The position numbers and the translations under genes were made by a program. Source: Candidatus Thioglobus autotrophicus (GTDB lineage: Bacteria > Pseudomonadota > Gammaproteobacteria > PS1 > Pseudothioglobaceae). Taken from it: a stretch of DNA of 64,000 nt. Shown here one piece after another: positions 20,459-29,425 of the stretch. The stretch spans positions 1-64,000 of the forward strand of contig JAKUUR010000003.1 of NCBI GenBank assembly GCA_022448455.1. The letters are read 5' to 3'. The notes under the pieces were generated by a model. It saw only the letters and a list, made by a program, of their open reading frames with translations, was not told where the DNA came from and ran no database searches. How positions within the stretch are numbered: the stretch's first letter is position 1; the number at the start of each line of letters is the position of its first letter.

Positions 20459-22203
20459 ATTGACTCTGGTGCGCTCACCCCTAAAATATTCAATCCATTT
20501 ACAAACACTTGTTTGGTTGCAGAAATGAGTGACAGTCTTGCTTGAGAAAGCTTTTTATCATCAAGCAAGAAAGGACAGGCATTGTAATAGCTATGGAAAT
20601 GGGCTGCCAATTCACGTAAATAATAAGCTAACTGGTGAGGTTCATATTGTAAGGCTGAGGATTCAATGACACTTTTATAACGACTAAGTTCTTTTAAAAG
20701 AGCCTTTTCACTATCCTCTGTAAGCAATGACAGGTCAGCTGTTTGACTCTCAAATTCAATGCCTTTGTCTACAGCTTGCTTAAAAACAGAGCAAATACGA
20801 GCGTGCGCATACTGGATATAGAAAACTGGATTTTCATTAGTTTTAGATTTGGCTAAATCTAGATCAAAGTCCATGTGCTGTTCTGATTTTCTAAGAATAT
20901 AGAAAAAACGAGCAGCATCATTACCTACTTCATTACGCAGTTCTTCTAAGGTCACAAAAGAACCGCTACGAGTTGACATTTGTAACTTCTTGCCTCCACG
21001 ATACAAGTTAGCAAACTGAACCAGCAGAATTTCTAATTTATTAGGGTCATGGTTAAGTGCAGCAATGGAGGCCTTAACTCGAGCAATATAACCGTGATGA
21101 TCAGCACCCCAAATATTAATTATCTTGTCATAGCCGCGTTCAAATTTCTCGAGATGATAAGCAATATCTGAAGCAAAATAAGTATGGATACCATTATCGC
21201 GAACAACGACACGGTCCTTCACATCTCCATATTCCGTTGTATTGAACCAAAGCGCTCCATCCTTTGAATAGATATGACCGGACTTCTGTAATTTATCAAC
21301 ACTAATCTTAGCTAAACCATTATCAATCAAAGACTGCTCTAAAAACCATTTCTCAAAATTAACACCAAACTCAGCTAAATCACTTTTAATACCATCGAGA
21401 ATGATATCGATACCAATACGAAAGATGGCTACATAACCTTCACCCAGCAGCTGCCTTGATCTAACAATCAGTTCATCAATATGAGATTCTTTATCACCTC
21501 CCTGTTGACTATCTTTGCAAACATCTTTATAGACTTCTGATGAACTCTTTCGCCATCTATCTCCATATTTTTTAAAGACGCTTTCAGAGATATCTTTGAT
21601 ATAGTTGCCTTGATAGCCGTTATCAGGAAACCTAAGTTTCTCTCCAGATAAAGTCAAATACCGGAAAAAAATACTCACAGTCAGAATATCCATCTGCCTG
21701 CCTGCATCATTGACATAATACTCATTGTCAACCTTAAAACCAACAGCCCTTAAAAGATTAGAAACTGTAGCTCCATAAGCAGCTCCTCGGCCATGACCTA
21801 CATGAAGTGGTCCTGTCGGATTGGCTGAAACAAATTCCAAGAGCACACTTTTTCCTAAACCAATAGTCGACATACCATAACCATCACCATTATCAATAAT
21901 GTCATTAATCACAGCACTGCTCGATTCATCAGAAAGGAAAAAATTAATAAATCCCGGTCCAGCGATTTCTGTTTTTTTAATAAGTTCAGATTCTCCTAAT
22001 TGATCAACAATGGACTGCGCTAATTTTTTCGGGTCACTCTTGGTTTGCTTTGCCAACACCAATGCAATATTCGTTGCATAATCACCATGAGTTTTATCTT
22101 TAGTATGGTCTATCCGAATCTTTGAAGGCAGATCTCTGAGCTGACCCTGATCGATTAGGTCGCTAAGACTTTTAATAAGTAGATCTTGTAACTGTTCTTT
22201 CAT
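20455..22203 (-). CDS. argS: Arginyl-tRNA synthetase
   Basis: A class I aminoacyl-tRNA synthetase of 582 residues. The N-terminal Add-1 domain is followed by the HIGH-type signature [16 protein letters not shown] near residue 131. The KMSKS-equivalent loop is [14 protein letters not shown], and the C-terminal DALR anticodon-binding domain starts around residue 465 ([13 protein letters not shown]). It overlaps the downstream helicase-nuclease gene by four bases (GTGA). Confidence 0.97.
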   Translation of the reverse strand: MKEQLQDLLIKSLSDLIDQGQLRDLPSKIRIDHTKDKTHGDYATNIALVLAKQTKSDPKKLAQSIVDQLGESELIKKTEIAGPGFINFFLSDESSSAVINDIIDNGDGYGMSTIGLGKSVLLEFVSANPTGPLHVGHGRGAAYGATVSNLLRAVGFKVDNEYYVNDAGRQMDILTVSIFFRYLTLSGEKLRFPDNGYQGNYIKDISESVFKKYGDRWRKSSSEVYKDVCKDSQQGGDKESHIDELIVRSRQLLGEGYVAIFRIGIDIILDGIKSDLAEFGVNFEKWFLEQSLIDNGLAKISVDKLQKSGHIYSKDGALWFNTTEYGDVKDRVVVRDNGIHTYFASDIAYHLEKFERGYDKIINIWGADHHGYIARVKASIAALNHDPNKLEILLVQFANLYRGGKKLQMSTRSGSFVTLEELRNEVGNDAARFFYILRKSEQHMDFDLDLAKSKTNENPVFYIQYAHARICSVFKQAVDKGIEFESQTADLSLLTEDSEKALLKELSRYKSVIESSALQYEPHQLAYYLRELAAHFHSYYNACPFLLDDKKLSQARLSLISATKQVFVNGLNILGVSAPESM

Positions 22204-22344
22204 TATTAATTAACTACTGATTTATTAAACTATGTAGTTGACATTTTAGTTTAACTCGATACCCCATTATTAGCCAAATATTGTATTCAAATTTGAAAAG
22301 TAAAATGTTTTTATGATTGATAAATAAAATTATAAATTTGCTCT

Positions 22345-25080
22345 CTAATGTGCCTCTTGCCAACTATCTCCAATACCCACATCAACAACTAAAGGGACAC
22401 TTAGCTTTGCAGCATCTGACATCATAGAACGTATATTTTCACCATACTCTTTTGCCTTATTGGTCTGCATCTCAAAGACCAGTTCATCGTGTACCTGCAT
22501 AATCATCTTGACATCATTATTCTCACGATTTATCCAGGCCTGAATATCTAGCATTGCTTGTTTAATAATGTCGGCTGATGATCCTTGCATAGGTGCATTG
22601 ATTGCTGTCCTTAAGGCATGTTGCTGTAGCATTTTATTTTTTGCATTGATTTGAGGCAGGTAGAGTCGCCTACCTAATATCGTTTCAACAAATCCTTGTG
22701 ATTTGGCTGTTTCTTTGGTTTTTTCCATATATTTAAGTACACCTGGATAATTGTCAAAATAATCATCAATATACTGCTTAGCTTCCGTTCTAGAAACATC
22801 AATTTGTTTTGCCAGACCAAAAGCACTCATACCATAGATTAGCCCAAAATTAATCGCTTTAGCTTTTCGGCGCTGCTCTTTGCTTACTTCTGACAACTCT
22901 GTGTTAAATACCTGAGCAGCAGTTGCACAATGGACATCTATATTATTTGCAAATGCCTCAATCAAATTTTTGTCCTTAGAAATATGCGCCATAATCCTCA
23001 GCTCAATTTGAGAATAGTCAGCCGCCACAATAACATTACCTTCACCTGAAATAAACGCTGATCGGATCTTTGCACCTTGTTCTGTTCTTATCGGGATATT
23101 TTGAAAATTAGGTTTTGAAGAAGAAAGTCTTCCCGTTGCAGTTATTGCTTGATGATACGAGGTGTGTAAGCGACCCGTCTGTCTATTGATTTGTTTTGGT
23201 AGAGCTTCTAAATAGGTAGAATTCAGTTTAGTTAATGTCCGGTAAGACATAATTAAATCCACCAACGGGTGTTCCAATTGTTTTAGCGCTTCTTCATTTG
23301 TTGATGGTTGACCTTTAGCAGTTTTCTTTTTCGGTTCGAGACCCAATCCTTCTTCACTAAACAAAATTTGTTGGATTTGCTTGGGCGATTCAAGATTAAA
23401 TTCATCTCCTGCTATTTCAAAAGCCTGAGTTTGAATCTCCTGCATTTCAGCTTTGATTTGAACCTGTTGATTGAAAAGTGAAACCTCATCAATAAGTGCG
23501 CCATTGCGTTCCAACTTTAGCATGATATTTACTAGAGGGAGTTCTAAGGTTCGATACAATGTCATTAATTTTGGATATTGTTGTAACTTAGATTCCAGGA
23601 TTTTGTTTAATTCAGAAGTGACAATAACATCCTCACAGGCGTATGGAAGTGCCTCATCTATATTTACCTGATTAAAGGTCAATTGTTTTTTACCACTTCC
23701 TGCTACATCAGCAAAATGAATTGTTTTATGACCAAGATAGTGCTCTGATAAATCATTCATGTTGTGACGTGTCGCCACAGAATTTAAGCAGTATGATTTG
23801 ATCATAGTATCGTCAACAATACCGCTCAAATCAATACCTATATTTGCTAGTACATGGGCATCATATTTTAAATTTTGACCAATCTTACCAATAACTTGAC
23901 TTTCAAGGATAGGCTTTAATGATTTCATCACTGACTTTCGAGATAATTGTTCAGGAGCATCTAAATAATCATGTGCAACCGGTAAATAGTAACTTTGCTT
24001 ATCAAGTAAAAATACCAATCCAACAACCTCTGCATTCATATAGTCTAGGCTATTGGTTTCCAAGTCAAAAACAAAGGATGTACAATTTGATAATTGCTTC
24101 AGCAAAGATTCAAAATCAGCTTGTTCAAGAATTAGTGTTTGCGTAAATTCCTGAAGAAATAATGTACTCTTTTGATCTTGGCTTTCACTCACTAAAGGTT
24201 CGATTGTCTCAGTTATTGGCTGTTTTTTTAATTGGTCACCTAATTGTTTTAGCCACATAGAAAAACCATATTCTGTATACAATTCTATCAATTCTTCAGT
24301 GTTTTCTCCCGGCTCATCATCAAAGACATTAAAAGGTAAATCAACATCAAACTTAAGTTCGACTAATTGGTAAGAAAGATTTAACAAGTCAAATGACTCT
24401 CTTAACTTTTCACCAACCTTGCCATCTATTTTGTTTGCATTAGCTTTAACACCTTCTATATCACCATACAACTGTAACCATTTTATAGCCGTCTTGGGGC
24501 CTACACTTGGTACGCCAGGTATATTGTCTGAAGCATCACCGCTCAAAGCTAACAAATCTAGGATTTGGTGTGGCCTAACACCCATTTTTTCTTTCACCAT
24601 TTCTGCGTCATAAAGCGTACCCTTCATATTAAGTTGCTTGATATGACCACCTACTAGTTGAAAGAGGTCTTTGTCACTACTCGCTATGATGGTTTTAATA
24701 TTTTTTTCATGTGCTAGTTTAGCTAATGTTGCTATGACATCATCTGCCTCAACACCTTCTTCACAAATAAAATGAAAACCCATCGCTCTAATGATTTGAT
24801 ATAGAGGTTCGATTTGAACAATCAACGATTCATCCGCGGGTTTCCTATTGGCTTTATATTGTGGATAAATTTGATGACGAAAATTTGACCCCTTGGAATC
24901 AAAAATCATAATCAGCTTGGCACCTTGATATTGTCTTTGTAAATGTTTAATCGCATTAATAACACCAAACATTGCACCCGTTGGAAAGCCTTTATCATTA
25001 GTTAAATTTTGTGATAAGGTCGAGAAGTATGAACGAAACAAGTATGCCGAACCGTCGACTAAAATGAGTTGCTGAGCCAT
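22345..25080 (-). CDS. polA: DNA polymerase I
   Basis: Repair and Okazaki-fragment polymerase of 911 residues. The 5' nuclease domain (residues 1 to about 290) has the VDGSAYLFRSYF start and the acidic GVEADDVIATLA and SSDKDLFQLV motifs. The 3'-5' exonuclease looks active: FDLETNSLD, NLKYDAHVL and YACEDV carry the expected acidic residues. The polymerase domain has DYSQIELRIMAH, RRKAKAINFGLIYG and the catalytic QVHDELVFE near the C terminus. It diverges from znuC. Confidence 0.98.
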   Translation of the reverse strand: MAQQLILVDGSAYLFRSYFSTLSQNLTNDKGFPTGAMFGVINAIKHLQRQYQGAKLIMIFDSKGSNFRHQIYPQYKANRKPADESLIVQIEPLYQIIRAMGFHFICEEGVEADDVIATLAKLAHEKNIKTIIASSDKDLFQLVGGHIKQLNMKGTLYDAEMVKEKMGVRPHQILDLLALSGDASDNIPGVPSVGPKTAIKWLQLYGDIEGVKANANKIDGKVGEKLRESFDLLNLSYQLVELKFDVDLPFNVFDDEPGENTEELIELYTEYGFSMWLKQLGDQLKKQPITETIEPLVSESQDQKSTLFLQEFTQTLILEQADFESLLKQLSNCTSFVFDLETNSLDYMNAEVVGLVFLLDKQSYYLPVAHDYLDAPEQLSRKSVMKSLKPILESQVIGKIGQNLKYDAHVLANIGIDLSGIVDDTMIKSYCLNSVATRHNMNDLSEHYLGHKTIHFADVAGSGKKQLTFNQVNIDEALPYACEDVIVTSELNKILESKLQQYPKLMTLYRTLELPLVNIMLKLERNGALIDEVSLFNQQVQIKAEMQEIQTQAFEIAGDEFNLESPKQIQQILFSEEGLGLEPKKKTAKGQPSTNEEALKQLEHPLVDLIMSYRTLTKLNSTYLEALPKQINRQTGRLHTSYHQAITATGRLSSSKPNFQNIPIRTEQGAKIRSAFISGEGNVIVAADYSQIELRIMAHISKDKNLIEAFANNIDVHCATAAQVFNTELSEVSKEQRRKAKAINFGLIYGMSAFGLAKQIDVSRTEAKQYIDDYFDNYPGVLKYMEKTKETAKSQGFVETILGRRLYLPQINAKNKMLQQHALRTAINAPMQGSSADIIKQAMLDIQAWINRENNDVKMIMQVHDELVFEMQTNKAKEYGENIRSMMSDAAKLSVPLVVDVGIGDSWQEAH

Positions 25081-25194
25081 GAAAGAATTTTACCTCTAAT
25101 CTCAGCTTTTTTTATGCCAAACTCACTTTTGAAAAACATAAGCATAGTCGGATATTTTTCTGCTTTGCTAAGGATTGTTAGCTAAAATATTAGT

Positions 25195-25914
25195 ATGTCT
25201 GATGCACTCATTACCGCTGATAATATTTCACTTCATCATAATGGTAAAAATATCTTAGATGATGTGAGTTTGAAATTACATCCTGGAGAGTTCATTACCT
25301 TGATTGGTCCAAATGGAGCTGGAAAGAGTTCCTTGATTAAAGTTCTGTTAGGGATTATTAAACAAGATAGTGGCCAAGTGAACCATAGTAATAATGTTCG
25401 TTTAGGCTACACCCCTCAATCATTTACTGCAAACCCTTTTATTCCAATATCAGTTGTCGATTTTTTGACACTCAACCAAAAGGCAGATAAAGACTTTACC
25501 GATCAAATATCTGAACTTACAGGCATCAAAGATTTGCTAAATTCGCCCTTAAAAAATCTCTCAGGGGGTGAGTTACAAAAAGTACTGCTAGCACGAGCCT
25601 TGCTTAACAAACCAAACGTACTTATTTTGGATGAACCCGCACAAAATCTTGATGTAGATGGACAGATGCAATTATACAAATTGATCCAAGAGATTCACCA
25701 AAAACAAAAATGTGCCGTGTTGATGGTTTCTCATGATCTTCACCGAGTAATGAAAGAGTCCACCCAAGTTCTATGCTTATATCACCATATTTGTTGTGAA
25801 GGGCCTCCAGGATCGATTCTAAAAGATGAACAATTTAGTAATTTATTTGCTGATCAAATACATGAATTAATGGCTACTTATGAGCATCATCATAACCACC
25901 ACCATGAACATTAG
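25195..25914 (+). CDS. znuC: Zinc ABC transporter ATP-binding protein ZnuC
   Basis: The cytoplasmic ATPase that would power zinc import through ZnuB with ZnuA. The 239-residue protein has Walker A GPNGAGKSSL, the signature LSGGELQKVLLARAL and Walker B LILDEPAQNLD. The C terminus ends in a histidine-rich tail (EHHHNHHHEH), typical of ZnuC and probably a metal sensor or buffer. Neither znuA nor znuB lies in the window; the next gene, dapD, starts 57 bases later on the same strand. Confidence 0.9.
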   Translation: MSDALITADNISLHHNGKNILDDVSLKLHPGEFITLIGPNGAGKSSLIKVLLGIIKQDSGQVNHSNNVRLGYTPQSFTANPFIPISVVDFLTLNQKADKDFTDQISELTGIKDLLNSPLKNLSGGELQKVLLARALLNKPNVLILDEPAQNLDVDGQMQLYKLIQEIHQKQKCAVLMVSHDLHRVMKESTQVLCLYHHICCEGPPGSILKDEQFSNLFADQIHELMATYEHHHNHHHEH

Positions 25915-25971
25915 AGAAGATTCAAACTGTTCTGACTGATATAATTAAGCCTTTTTTTTATTGACAAAATT

Positions 25972-26787
25972 ATGAAAGATATTATTGAAGCGGCCTTTGA
26001 AGATCGCGCCCATATCACTCCTGATTCAGCCAAAATAGAAGTTAGACAAGCGGTTAAAGAGGCGATTCATTTGCTTGACACCGGTAAGGCTAGAGTTGCT
26101 GAACAAAAGGGGATAGGAGATTGGCAGGTTAACGAGTGGTTAAAAAAGGCTGTTTTACTGTCTTTTAGGCTAGAAGACAACATTCCAATGACAGCCGGCT
26201 ACACTCAATATTATGACAAAGTGCCTTCAAAGTTCGCTAGCACAACGCCTGAAGAGTTCCAAGCTGCAGGTGTTCGAGTCGTTCCGCCTGCAACTGCAAG
26301 ACGTGGCTCTTATATTGCCTCAGATACCGTTTTAATGCCATCTTATGTAAATATTGGTGCATATGTAGACTCTGGAACAATGATCGATACCTGGGCAACT
26401 GTGGGTTCCTGCGCTCAGATTGGTAAAAATGTTCATCTTTCTGGAGGTGTTGGTATTGGGGGTGTTCTGGAACCATTGCAGGCAAATCCTACGATTATTG
26501 AAGATAATTGTTTTATTGGAGCTCGATCAGAAGTAGTGGAAGGAGTAATCGTTGAAGAAGGTGCTGTCATTTCAATGGGTGTCTATATTGGACAATCTAC
26601 AAAAATCTTCAACCGTGAAACTGGTGAAGTTACTTTTGGGCGAATACCGGCAGGTTCTGTGGTTGTATCAGGCAACCTACCATCAAAGGATGGTAGTTAT
26701 TCTTTATACTGCGCAGTAATAGTCAAGCAGGTTGATGCAAAAACAAGATCTAAAGTTGGTATCAACGAGCTATTAAGAGGTATCTAG
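25972..26787 (+). CDS. dapD: Tetrahydrodipicolinate N-succinyltransferase
   Basis: Succinylates tetrahydrodipicolinate in the lysine/diaminopimelate pathway. At 271 residues it is close to E. coli DapD (274). It shows an N-terminal helical domain, then left-handed beta-helix hexapeptides ([23 protein letters not shown] and onward) and the [16 protein letters not shown] loop. A bidirectional terminator follows 38 bases after the stop. Confidence 0.97.
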   Translation: MKDIIEAAFEDRAHITPDSAKIEVRQAVKEAIHLLDTGKARVAEQKGIGDWQVNEWLKKAVLLSFRLEDNIPMTAGYTQYYDKVPSKFASTTPEEFQAAGVRVVPPATARRGSYIASDTVLMPSYVNIGAYVDSGTMIDTWATVGSCAQIGKNVHLSGGVGIGGVLEPLQANPTIIEDNCFIGARSEVVEGVIVEEGAVISMGVYIGQSTKIFNRETGEVTFGRIPAGSVVVSGNLPSKDGSYSLYCAVIVKQVDAKTRSKVGINELLRGI

Positions 26788-26824
26788 AGAATCTCTAATT
26801 ACTGTTCTTGCTTCTAAGAAAAAA

Positions 26825-26842
26825 ACCCGCCTTTAGGCGGGT
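26825..26842. terminator. Bidirectional terminator between dapD and the first small membrane gene
   Basis: Stem ACCCGCC, loop TTTA, stem GGCGGGT. The minus-strand reading is followed by a run of U (complement of the A-run at 26819-26825), and the plus-strand reading by TCTTTT. It therefore ends both dapD and the 73-residue gene that faces it. Confidence 0.92.
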
Positions 26843-26867
26843 CTTTTATTGAGTTAATATGTTACTT

Positions 26868-27089
26868 TTAACGTGTAAATATCTTGTAGATCAAGCCCGC
26901 TGCAACCAAACCAACCAGGTTGGCGGCACCAAGCGAACTGATTATTCCAGTTAGGCTGCCAATGATGTCCCCAGGAAGGAACGCAGCATCAGCACCAAAG
27001 ATTATCTGTACAACTACTGCAAGAGCAATTACTGCAACACCTGCCTCAGTTAACTTTTTGATCCATCCAATTATATTATCCATTAACAT
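26868..27089 (-). CDS. Small two-helix membrane protein (copy 1), unknown function
   Basis: A 73-residue hydrophobic protein that I do not recognise. After a short amphipathic start (MDNIIGWIKKLTEAG) come two membrane-length hydrophobic stretches, about residues 17-33 and 50-68, separated by a conserved FLPGD turn, with a basic end (YKIFTR). The ATG at 27089 is seven bases from a GGAG ribosome site; a second ATG two codons on is less well placed. It has its own promoter, a 5' hairpin and a strong terminator, which together suggest high expression. Its neighbour at 27267 is a paralogue identical at 57 of 73 positions. Confidence 0.85.
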   Translation of the reverse strand: MLMDNIIGWIKKLTEAGVAVIALAVVVQIIFGADAAFLPGDIIGSLTGIISSLGAANLVGLVAAGLIYKIFTR

Positions 27090-27115
27090 AACATCTCTCC
27101 TTTAGAGGTAAAAGA

Positions 27116-27138
27116 CAACCAACATATTCAGTTGATTG
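27116..27138 (-). promoter_or_regulatory. 5'-UTR hairpin of small gene copy 1
   Basis: In the minus-strand RNA, CAAUCAAC pairs with GUUGGUUG (one G-U pair) around a seven-base loop. It would begin two or three bases from the predicted transcript start. Hairpins at the very 5' end are known to protect some bacterial mRNAs, such as ompA, from decay; that role here is inferred. Confidence 0.6.
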
Positions 27139-27146
27139 ATGCACTT

Positions 27147-27173
27147 TTTATAGTATCAAAAACATTGTGTCAA
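27147..27173 (-). promoter_or_regulatory. Sigma-70-type promoter of small gene copy 1
   Basis: On the minus strand, TTGACA (27168-27173) is separated by 15 bases from TATAAA (27147-27152). The -35 box is a perfect consensus match and the -10 has five of six bases; the spacer is shorter than the optimum of 17. The same arrangement is kept in the duplicate. Confidence 0.7.
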
Positions 27174-27223
27174 GTTTATTAGTGGGGAAATTACAGAAAA
27201 TACTTAAATTAAGGTATAAAAAA

Positions 27224-27241
27224 ACCCGCCTCACGGCGGGT
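27224..27241 (-). terminator. Terminator of small gene copy 2
   Basis: Stem ACCCGCC, loop TCAC, stem GGCGGGT, with a U-run on the minus strand from the A-run at 27218-27224. It separates copy 2 from the promoter of copy 1, so the two genes are independent transcription units. The loop differs from the copy 1 terminator while the stem is intact. Confidence 0.92.
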
Positions 27242-27266
27242 CTTTTATTGAGTTAATATGTTACTT

Positions 27267-27488
27267 TTAACGTGTAAAGATCTTATAGATCAAGGCCGCA
27301 GCAATTAAACCGACTAAGCCGGCGGCGCCAAGCGAACCGATTATTCCAGTTAAGCTAGCAATTACATCCCCAGGAAGGAATGCAGCACCAGTCCCAAAGA
27401 TTACTTGTATAACTATTGCAAGTGCGATCAATGATACACCCGCTTCAATTAACTTTTTAATCCATCCAGTTACATTATCCATTAACAT
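27267..27488 (-). CDS. Small two-helix membrane protein (copy 2), unknown function
   Basis: The 73-residue paralogue of the protein at 26868-27089. Substitutions are nearly all conservative (I/V, A/S, G/A), the two hydrophobic segments, the FLPGD turn and the YKIFTR end are unchanged, and there are no gaps. This pattern indicates selection on the protein rather than decay. The ATG at 27488 follows TGGAGAG at the same spacing as in copy 1. It could be a membrane-associated stress, holin-like or bacteriocin-like peptide, but I see no motif that decides between these. Confidence 0.85.
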   Translation of the reverse strand: MLMDNVTGWIKKLIEAGVSLIALAIVIQVIFGTGAAFLPGDVIASLTGIIGSLGAAGLVGLIAAALIYKIFTR

Positions 27489-27515
27489 AACATCTCTCCA
27501 TTAAGTTATAAAAAA

Positions 27516-27538
27516 CAACCAACATATTAAGTTGATTG
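27516..27538 (-). promoter_or_regulatory. 5'-UTR hairpin of small gene copy 2
   Basis: The same CAAUCAAC/GUUGGUUG stem as in copy 1. The stem sequence is unchanged while the loop differs by one base and the flanking leader differs more, which supports the structure being functional. Confidence 0.6.
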
Positions 27539-27546
27539 GTGCACTT

Positions 27547-27573
27547 TTTATAGTACCAAAAACAGTATGTCAA
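27547..27573 (-). promoter_or_regulatory. Sigma-70-type promoter of small gene copy 2
   Basis: TTGACA at 27568-27573 and TATAAA at 27547-27552 on the minus strand, with a 15-base spacer. An A/T-rich tract lies just upstream of the -35 box and could act as an UP element. Confidence 0.7.
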
Positions 27574-27658
27574 GTTTTTTTGAAGAAAAAACACTAAAAA
27601 TAGAAGAAATTTTTCAGAAAAAACCATAATTGTTGCAAAAAAACAACAGAAGATATCG

Positions 27659-28501
27659 TTAAATAGCTATAGATAGAAAGACACCAAAAAATAGTGTCAT
27701 ACCAATGAAATGGTTATTTATGAAGGCCTTAAAATAGTCCATTTTTTGACGCTTCTTGATCAAAAATTGATGATAAATCATAAAAAATAAAATAATTATT
27801 AAAGAAATATCATAAAAAGCCCCTAAATCGAATAAATTTCCAATTTTTATAAACACTATCATTAATAAAATTTGCAGTAAAGTGATGAAAATTTGGTCGT
27901 ATTTTGCAAACAAAATCGCTGTTGATTTGACTCCAATTTTCAAATCTTCATCTCTATCTGCCATTGCATAAAGGGTGTCGTAAATCAGCGTCCAGAGCAC
28001 GGTTGCCAAAAAAATCCATCCAGCTGATACTGTTACAGTACCGGTTTGAGCGCTAAATGCCATAGGCACACTCATCGCAAATGCTAATCCCAAAATTAAC
28101 TGTGGTAGATTTGTCCAGCGCTTGCTAAAGGGATACAAAACAGCGAGAGCTAATGCAATAAATGAGATCTTGATGGTTAATGTATTGGTTAACAGCACCA
28201 AAGCGAAAGCTACCAATACTAAGGCAAAAAATAATAGTAAAGCTGCTTTCGGGCTAATTTCGCCTGCAGTAATAGGTCTATCACGAGTTCGAGCAATATG
28301 TTTATCAATATCGCGATCAGCATAATCGTTAATTACACAGCCTGCAGAACGCGTAATAATTACACCAAAAGTGAATATGATTAATAAATCAATATCGGGC
28401 CAACCTCCAGCACTTAAAAATAGCGCCCAATAAGTTGGCCACAAAAGTAAATATATACCAATCGGTTTATTAAGACGCATTAAACGGAAATAAGCATTCA
28501 T
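27659..28501 (-). CDS. ubiA: 4-hydroxybenzoate polyprenyltransferase
   Basis: An integral membrane prenyltransferase that joins the polyprenyl tail to 4-hydroxybenzoate in ubiquinone synthesis. The 280-residue protein has the two aspartate-rich motifs: NDYADRDIDKHIARTRDRP near residue 68 and DTLYAMADRDEDLKIG near residue 190, with about eight hydrophobic helices. Its ATG overlaps the rluC TGA by four bases (ATGA), so it is the last gene of a tatD-rluC-ubiA group. Confidence 0.96.
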   Translation of the reverse strand: MNAYFRLMRLNKPIGIYLLLWPTYWALFLSAGGWPDIDLLIIFTFGVIITRSAGCVINDYADRDIDKHIARTRDRPITAGEISPKAALLLFFALVLVAFALVLLTNTLTIKISFIALALAVLYPFSKRWTNLPQLILGLAFAMSVPMAFSAQTGTVTVSAGWIFLATVLWTLIYDTLYAMADRDEDLKIGVKSTAILFAKYDQIFITLLQILLMIVFIKIGNLFDLGAFYDISLIIILFFMIYHQFLIKKRQKMDYFKAFINNHFIGMTLFFGVFLSIAI

Positions 28502-29421
28502 AACTTGTTTAAAAAATTCTCAAGTTCGATTGGCAATGGTGCGACTACTTTTTGGATTTCGTTTGTCGTAGGATTTGTAAAAGTAACTGACTTGGCATGC
28601 AAAAATAGTCGATTCAACCCCTTTTCCTTCATCACCTTATCAAACAAGTGGTCACCGTACTTATCGTCCTGTGCAATTGGGTGGTCTGCATATTTTGCAT
28701 GCACACGAATTTGATGGGTGCGGCCAGTTTCGATTACAACTTCAACTAAGGAGGCGCTGAAATCATCTTTTTGAAAATTCTTCAGCGGATGAAAATGACT
28801 TACTGCTTGCTTTCCCTTAGCATCAATCACACTATATCTAGAATTTTGATAAATCGGAGCATCAACAGTATGACGTTTTTTACTCCAAGAATTTTTGACT
28901 AGAGCTATGTAACGTTTTTCCATTTGGTGATGTACCAGTTGCTCATGTAATGCTTTTAAAACCGATCGTTTTTTTGCCAAAATCAAACATCCTGAAGTTG
29001 ACCTGTCAAGTCGATGAACGAGCTCAATTGGTTGTTTATATTTAGTCTTCAAGGCCTCAACCAAACCAACACTGACATTACTTCCACCATGTACAGCCAT
29101 GCCGTGATGCTTATTAAGAATCATCATCCCATTGTCCTCGTATAGAATTGACTGATTAAGTAAATCAATTAAATTATCCGAGGGTTTTATGGCTTTTTCA
29201 GAAGCAGTTTTTATAGGAGGGATGCGCACAATATCTTCCAATTGCAGCTTGTACTCTGCTTTTTTTCTACCTTTATTGACCCTTACTTCACCCTTACGAA
29301 TAATTCGATAAATGTGAGATTTAGGAACACCTTTGAGTTGCTTCAACAAATAATTATCTAGCCGCTGCCCTATTGAAAACTCGTCAACTGTTACAAGTCT
29401 AGCTGTGACATGAATAGTCAT
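28498..29421 (-). CDS. rluC: 23S rRNA pseudouridine synthase RluC
   Basis: Isomerises uridines in 23S rRNA (positions 955, 2504 and 2580 in E. coli). An N-terminal S4 RNA-binding domain (QRLDNYLLKQLKGVPKSHIYRIIRKGEVRVN) precedes the RluA-type catalytic domain, whose aspartate lies in HRLDRSTSGCLILAK. I start it at ATG 29421 (MTIHVTARLV, 307 residues), four bases after the tatD stop; a longer open frame upstream overlaps tatD. Assignment to RluC rather than RluD rests on the S4 pattern and overall similarity. Confidence 0.92.
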   Translation of the reverse strand: MTIHVTARLVTVDEFSIGQRLDNYLLKQLKGVPKSHIYRIIRKGEVRVNKGRKKAEYKLQLEDIVRIPPIKTASEKAIKPSDNLIDLLNQSILYEDNGMMILNKHHGMAVHGGSNVSVGLVEALKTKYKQPIELVHRLDRSTSGCLILAKKRSVLKALHEQLVHHQMEKRYIALVKNSWSKKRHTVDAPIYQNSRYSVIDAKGKQAVSHFHPLKNFQKDDFSASLVEVVIETGRTHQIRVHAKYADHPIAQDDKYGDHLFDKVMKEKGLNRLFLHAKSVTFTNPTTNEIQKVVAPLPIELENFLNKL

Positions 29422-29425
29422 AAAA

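Larger units (their letters stand above)
26825..27573. repeat. Tandem duplication carrying two small genes and their control elements
   Basis: Two copies of a unit of about 350 bases lie at roughly 26825-27173 and 27224-27573. The genes are offset by 399 bases and the promoters by 400, so there is only about a one-base net length change over the whole unit. Each copy keeps, in minus-strand order, a TTGACA/TATAAA promoter, a 5' hairpin, a GGAG ribosome site, a 73-codon gene and a CG-rich terminator. The coding part has diverged at 16 of 73 residues by my count, so it is not a recent duplication. Confidence 0.9.

Noticed and set aside
26868-27488. ATP synthase subunit c or filamentous phage coat protein
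   Set aside because: Size and hydrophobicity are similar, but there is no conserved carboxylate in the second helix, no signal peptide and no neighbouring genes of either system.
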